Source: CAWVWD01 sp965662365
GTDB taxonomy: Bacteria > Bacteroidota > Bacteroidia > Chitinophagales > Saprospiraceae
Length of the DNA stretch: 43,324 bases
Direction: 5' to 3'
Assembly: GCA_965662365.1 (NCBI GenBank)
Contig: CBFIHR010000031.1
Location: 1 to 43,324, forward strand
Shown piece after piece: positions 41,361-43,324 of this stretch. Numbering within the stretch: the stretch's first letter is position 1; each line of letters opens with the position of its first letter. A program made the position numbers and the translations under genes. The notes beneath the pieces are model-generated. The model saw nothing but the letters and a program-made list of their open reading frames with translations, was not told where the DNA came from and did no database searches.

Positions 41361-42449
41361 ATGAGGCATCTGTTTCCTTTATTTATTTTACTTTTTTTAG
41401 TTTCCTGCTCCAAAGATGTTAAAGAATTAAAACAAGTTTCACCCGGTTTGGCGTGGACTTCTGAATTTGATTATGGAAACTACATTAGTCAAGATGCTCA
41501 AAGTATTGTTAATACGGCAGATAACGGTTTTGTTCTCATTAAAAATGATACGCTGAGAAAATTTGATGGCGATGGAAATTATGAGTTTAACACCAATCTT
41601 GTCGTTGAAAAAATTATTAAAACCAACAGCGGTTTTTTAATTTACGATGGTCAATCCTCAAAAATCAAAGCATTAAATAATGACTTTAGTGTTGACTGGG
41701 AATTGCCCTTTACGGACGAGGTTCATTATTTGTTAGCAACAGGCGATGGCTATGTAATGACACATTCTATTTCTTCAAATGTTGGTGTTATCAAATTGAC
41801 ATTAAACGGTCAAGTCGAGTGGCAAAAAACTTTTGAGAACTCTAACGACAGTCACCTCAATAGTATTCAATTGACGACCGATGGCTATATTGCGACAGGC
41901 TACACACCAGCACCGGTTAGAAATCAACAAAATATATGGGTCGTTAAATTTAATAATTCGGGCGAAGTGCTTTGGGAAAAAAATCACGATAATAATCAAA
42001 CGACTAATGCGACTGGTCTTAATATTTATCAATTAGACAATGGTGATTTTTTAGCCTTAACCTTAAAGAATGGCTCTCCAACTTCTGATTTTTATGGGAC
42101 TTCCTCGATTATGATTTTTGATAATGAAGGAGAAATCATCAACGAAAACCAGTTTAATAATTCGGATTTTAAAGCGATAACACGGACGAATGACGGTGAT
42201 TTTTTGGCTGTCGGCTCAGCGAATTGGTCAAGTAATGGGTTTCCTTACGGTTATAGTTCTGACAAAGCTATTGCAGCAAAAATCAATCAAGAAGGCGGTC
42301 GAGTTTGGCAGTTAGAAACTTCCATTATCGAATATGGGAACATCGGACACGCAGCAACTCAATCTACCGATAACGGCTATTTAATCGTAGCAGATGTAAG
42401 CGCTTATGATGCTTATTCGATGGTTTTTAAAATAAACCCCGAAGATTAA
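41361..42449 (+). CDS. Lipoprotein with beta-propeller-like repeats
   Basis: 362 aa. Signal peptide with lipobox LVSC (acylated Cys16) followed by SKDV. The body has repeated strands of the form VVKFNNSGEVLWEKN, VIKLTLNGQVEWQKT and IMIFDNEGEIINENQ (an 'x-D/N-x-x-G-x-x-x-W' pattern), and TADNGFVLI / TTDGYIATG / TNDGDFLAVG / STDNGYLIVA turns about 50-60 residues apart. This pattern suggests a six- to eight-bladed propeller on the cell surface or in the periplasm. Function unknown. It lies 37 bases before an outer-membrane protein gene, so the two are probably co-transcribed. Confidence 0.8.
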   Translation: MRHLFPLFILLFLVSCSKDVKELKQVSPGLAWTSEFDYGNYISQDAQSIVNTADNGFVLIKNDTLRKFDGDGNYEFNTNLVVEKIIKTNSGFLIYDGQSSKIKALNNDFSVDWELPFTDEVHYLLATGDGYVMTHSISSNVGVIKLTLNGQVEWQKTFENSNDSHLNSIQLTTDGYIATGYTPAPVRNQQNIWVVKFNNSGEVLWEKNHDNNQTTNATGLNIYQLDNGDFLALTLKNGSPTSDFYGTSSIMIFDNEGEIINENQFNNSDFKAITRTNDGDFLAVGSANWSSNGFPYGYSSDKAIAAKINQEGGRVWQLETSIIEYGNIGHAATQSTDNGYLIVADVSAYDAYSMVFKINPED

Positions 42450-42486
42450 TATCCGCTTTTTTATTCATAAAAAAAATAATCAAACA

Positions 42487-43131
42487 ATGCGTTATATATT
42501 TACTTTACTCTTCATAATCAGCGGATTATCAATACTATCCGCTCAAGAAACTATGGACGAAGTATCAGATCAATATATTATAAAATATACTCCGACCGCC
42601 ACGTTTAATATCATTACACCTGGGTTACAATTCGGCTTAGAACAGCGACTCAACGAAAGTCACTCAATGCAATACGAAGTCGGAATATTGAGCAATCGCT
42701 TAGGTTTAGATTTTACCGAAGGCGATATGTTCGGTTATCGGCTACGAGCAGAATATCGAAAATATCGTAATGTCTTTGACGCAAAAAATAAATTCAATGG
42801 GGTTATTTTAGAAGGTAAACAGCGATTTTTGGAAGAGCAATTCATGTTAAGCCATTCTGGTAATGCTTACAATGAACGCTTAAACCTCACCAAGCTCACT
42901 TCTTCCGTTTCGATTTATTACACAAGAGGTATTCAACGAGTTTATGAAAAATTTTCTGTAGAAATCGCTGCAGGAATCGGTATCCGATATTTATACAATT
43001 CTATTCCGAGTGTACCCAATGGTGTTGTTAGAAATAATTTGAATAATTGGAAAAATTTTGATGTTGAAGTTGGTAGCGGTACACCGCTTCCTGTCGGCTT
43101 TTTGTGTCTTCGTATCGGCTATCTTTTGTAG
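42487..43131 (+). CDS. Outer-membrane beta-barrel protein, hypothetical
   Basis: 214 aa. A cleavable signal peptide (RYIFTLLFIISGLSILSAQ, 2-20) is followed by alternating amphipathic strands with aromatic residues (TATFNIITPGLQFGLEQRL; GYRLRAEYRKYR; VSIYYTRGIQRVYEKF; AGIGIRYLYNS), ending in a strand (FLCLRIGYLL) with a terminal hydrophobic residue as expected for Bam-dependent insertion. DUF3575-like outer-membrane family is possible, not certain. It follows the lipoprotein gene and precedes a palindromic terminator. Confidence 0.75.
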   Translation: MRYIFTLLFIISGLSILSAQETMDEVSDQYIIKYTPTATFNIITPGLQFGLEQRLNESHSMQYEVGILSNRLGLDFTEGDMFGYRLRAEYRKYRNVFDAKNKFNGVILEGKQRFLEEQFMLSHSGNAYNERLNLTKLTSSVSIYYTRGIQRVYEKFSVEIAAGIGIRYLYNSIPSVPNGVVRNNLNNWKNFDVEVGSGTPLPVGFLCLRIGYLL

Positions 43132-43141
43132 CATTTTCAAA

Positions 43142-43185
43142 ATCAAAAAGGCACAAAAGATAATTATCTTTTGTGCCTTTTTGAT
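43142..43185. terminator. 44-bp perfect palindromic bidirectional terminator
   Basis: ATCAAAAAGGCACAAAAGAT continues as a 22-base arm (43142-43163) that is exactly complementary to 43164-43185, with T-runs on both strands. It serves convergent genes on either side. Confidence 0.9.
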
Positions 43186-43196
43186 GCCCTCATTTT

Positions 43197-43324
43197 CTAA
43201 AATGTCACTCGACCAAACTTATATCGTCGTTTGAATAATCCGAAAATAATCATTTCGTCTGCACTTACTTGTTGTGCAATTTTCGGCTGCATCAAGATAC
43301 GTTCGTCTCGATTATTAAACAGCG
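43197..43324 (-). CDS. C-terminal end of a convergent gene (5' part outside the window)
   Basis: A minus-strand frame open from the right edge to TAG at 43197-43199 encodes 41 residues, including RDERILMQPKIAQQVSADEM and ending FKRRYKFGRVTF. The alternation and final Phe suggest the last strands of an outer-membrane barrel, but the family cannot be named from this fragment. It converges on the outer-membrane gene, with the palindromic terminator placed exactly between. Confidence 0.6.
   Translation of the reverse strand, partial: LFNNRDERILMQPKIAQQVSADEMIIFGLFKRRYKFGRVTF

Overview
This is an AT-rich chromosomal segment from a member of the Bacteroidota, most likely class Flavobacteriia. Evidence: promoters of the TTG-N19-21-TAnnTTTG type, weak Shine-Dalgarno signals, a mevalonate-type GHMP kinase, a monomeric NADP isocitrate dehydrogenase, a DUF2723 membrane protein, a GH3-family enzyme, and an arginine cluster with an argF'-type transcarbamylase. 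I see no phage, transposase, plasmid or CRISPR genes, so this is ordinary core chromosome with short extragenic repeats.

Layout. 1-1013: 5' end of a 16S rRNA gene on the minus strand, with a long leader fed by four tandem promoters that share their initial transcribed sequence. 1250-3354: parE with its terminator and promoter. 3348-8264: a small membrane protein, a 230-bp inverted-repeat element, a DUF2723 (TMEM260-like) protein and rpiB. 8287-15926: a secreted CotH-kinase/lamin-tail protein (minus), a mevalonate-kinase-like GHMP kinase, a 74-aa hypothetical gene (minus), htpG and an M20D amidohydrolase. 15967-19137: a lipoprotein, an outer-membrane barrel built from two tandem copies of one unit, and a decayed lipoprotein that keeps its lipobox but has no start. 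19144-21189: scpA and a flippase-like membrane protein. 21216-26276 (minus): fabH, a Ras-like GTPase with Glu at the catalytic Gln position, and a plsC-like / small lipoprotein / ruvB run. 26731-32300: monomeric icd, tRNA-Phe with an rRNA-type promoter, a DUF697 protein, a GH3 protein and dtd.

32319-41079 is a complete minus-strand arginine operon in the order GNAT, argG, argC, argD, argF', argB, argE, argH. It provides a candidate first-step acyltransferase, the NAG kinase, reductase, aminotransferase, acylornithine transcarbamylase, deacylase, argininosuccinate synthase and lyase. The most interesting signal is upstream of it. A 29-codon ORF (41043 to 40954) contains four consecutive Arg codons and is probably read from a leaderless transcript. 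It is followed by a hairpin over its stop codon, another hairpin, and a hairpin plus U-tract before the first gene. This is the architecture of a transcription attenuator that senses charged tRNA-Arg.

41361-43324: a lipoprotein plus outer-membrane protein pair, a 44-bp palindromic terminator, and the C-terminal end of a convergent gene cut by the window edge. Several apparent N-terminal extensions begin at TTG; I moved the starts to downstream ATGs where family lengths or signal peptides support it.
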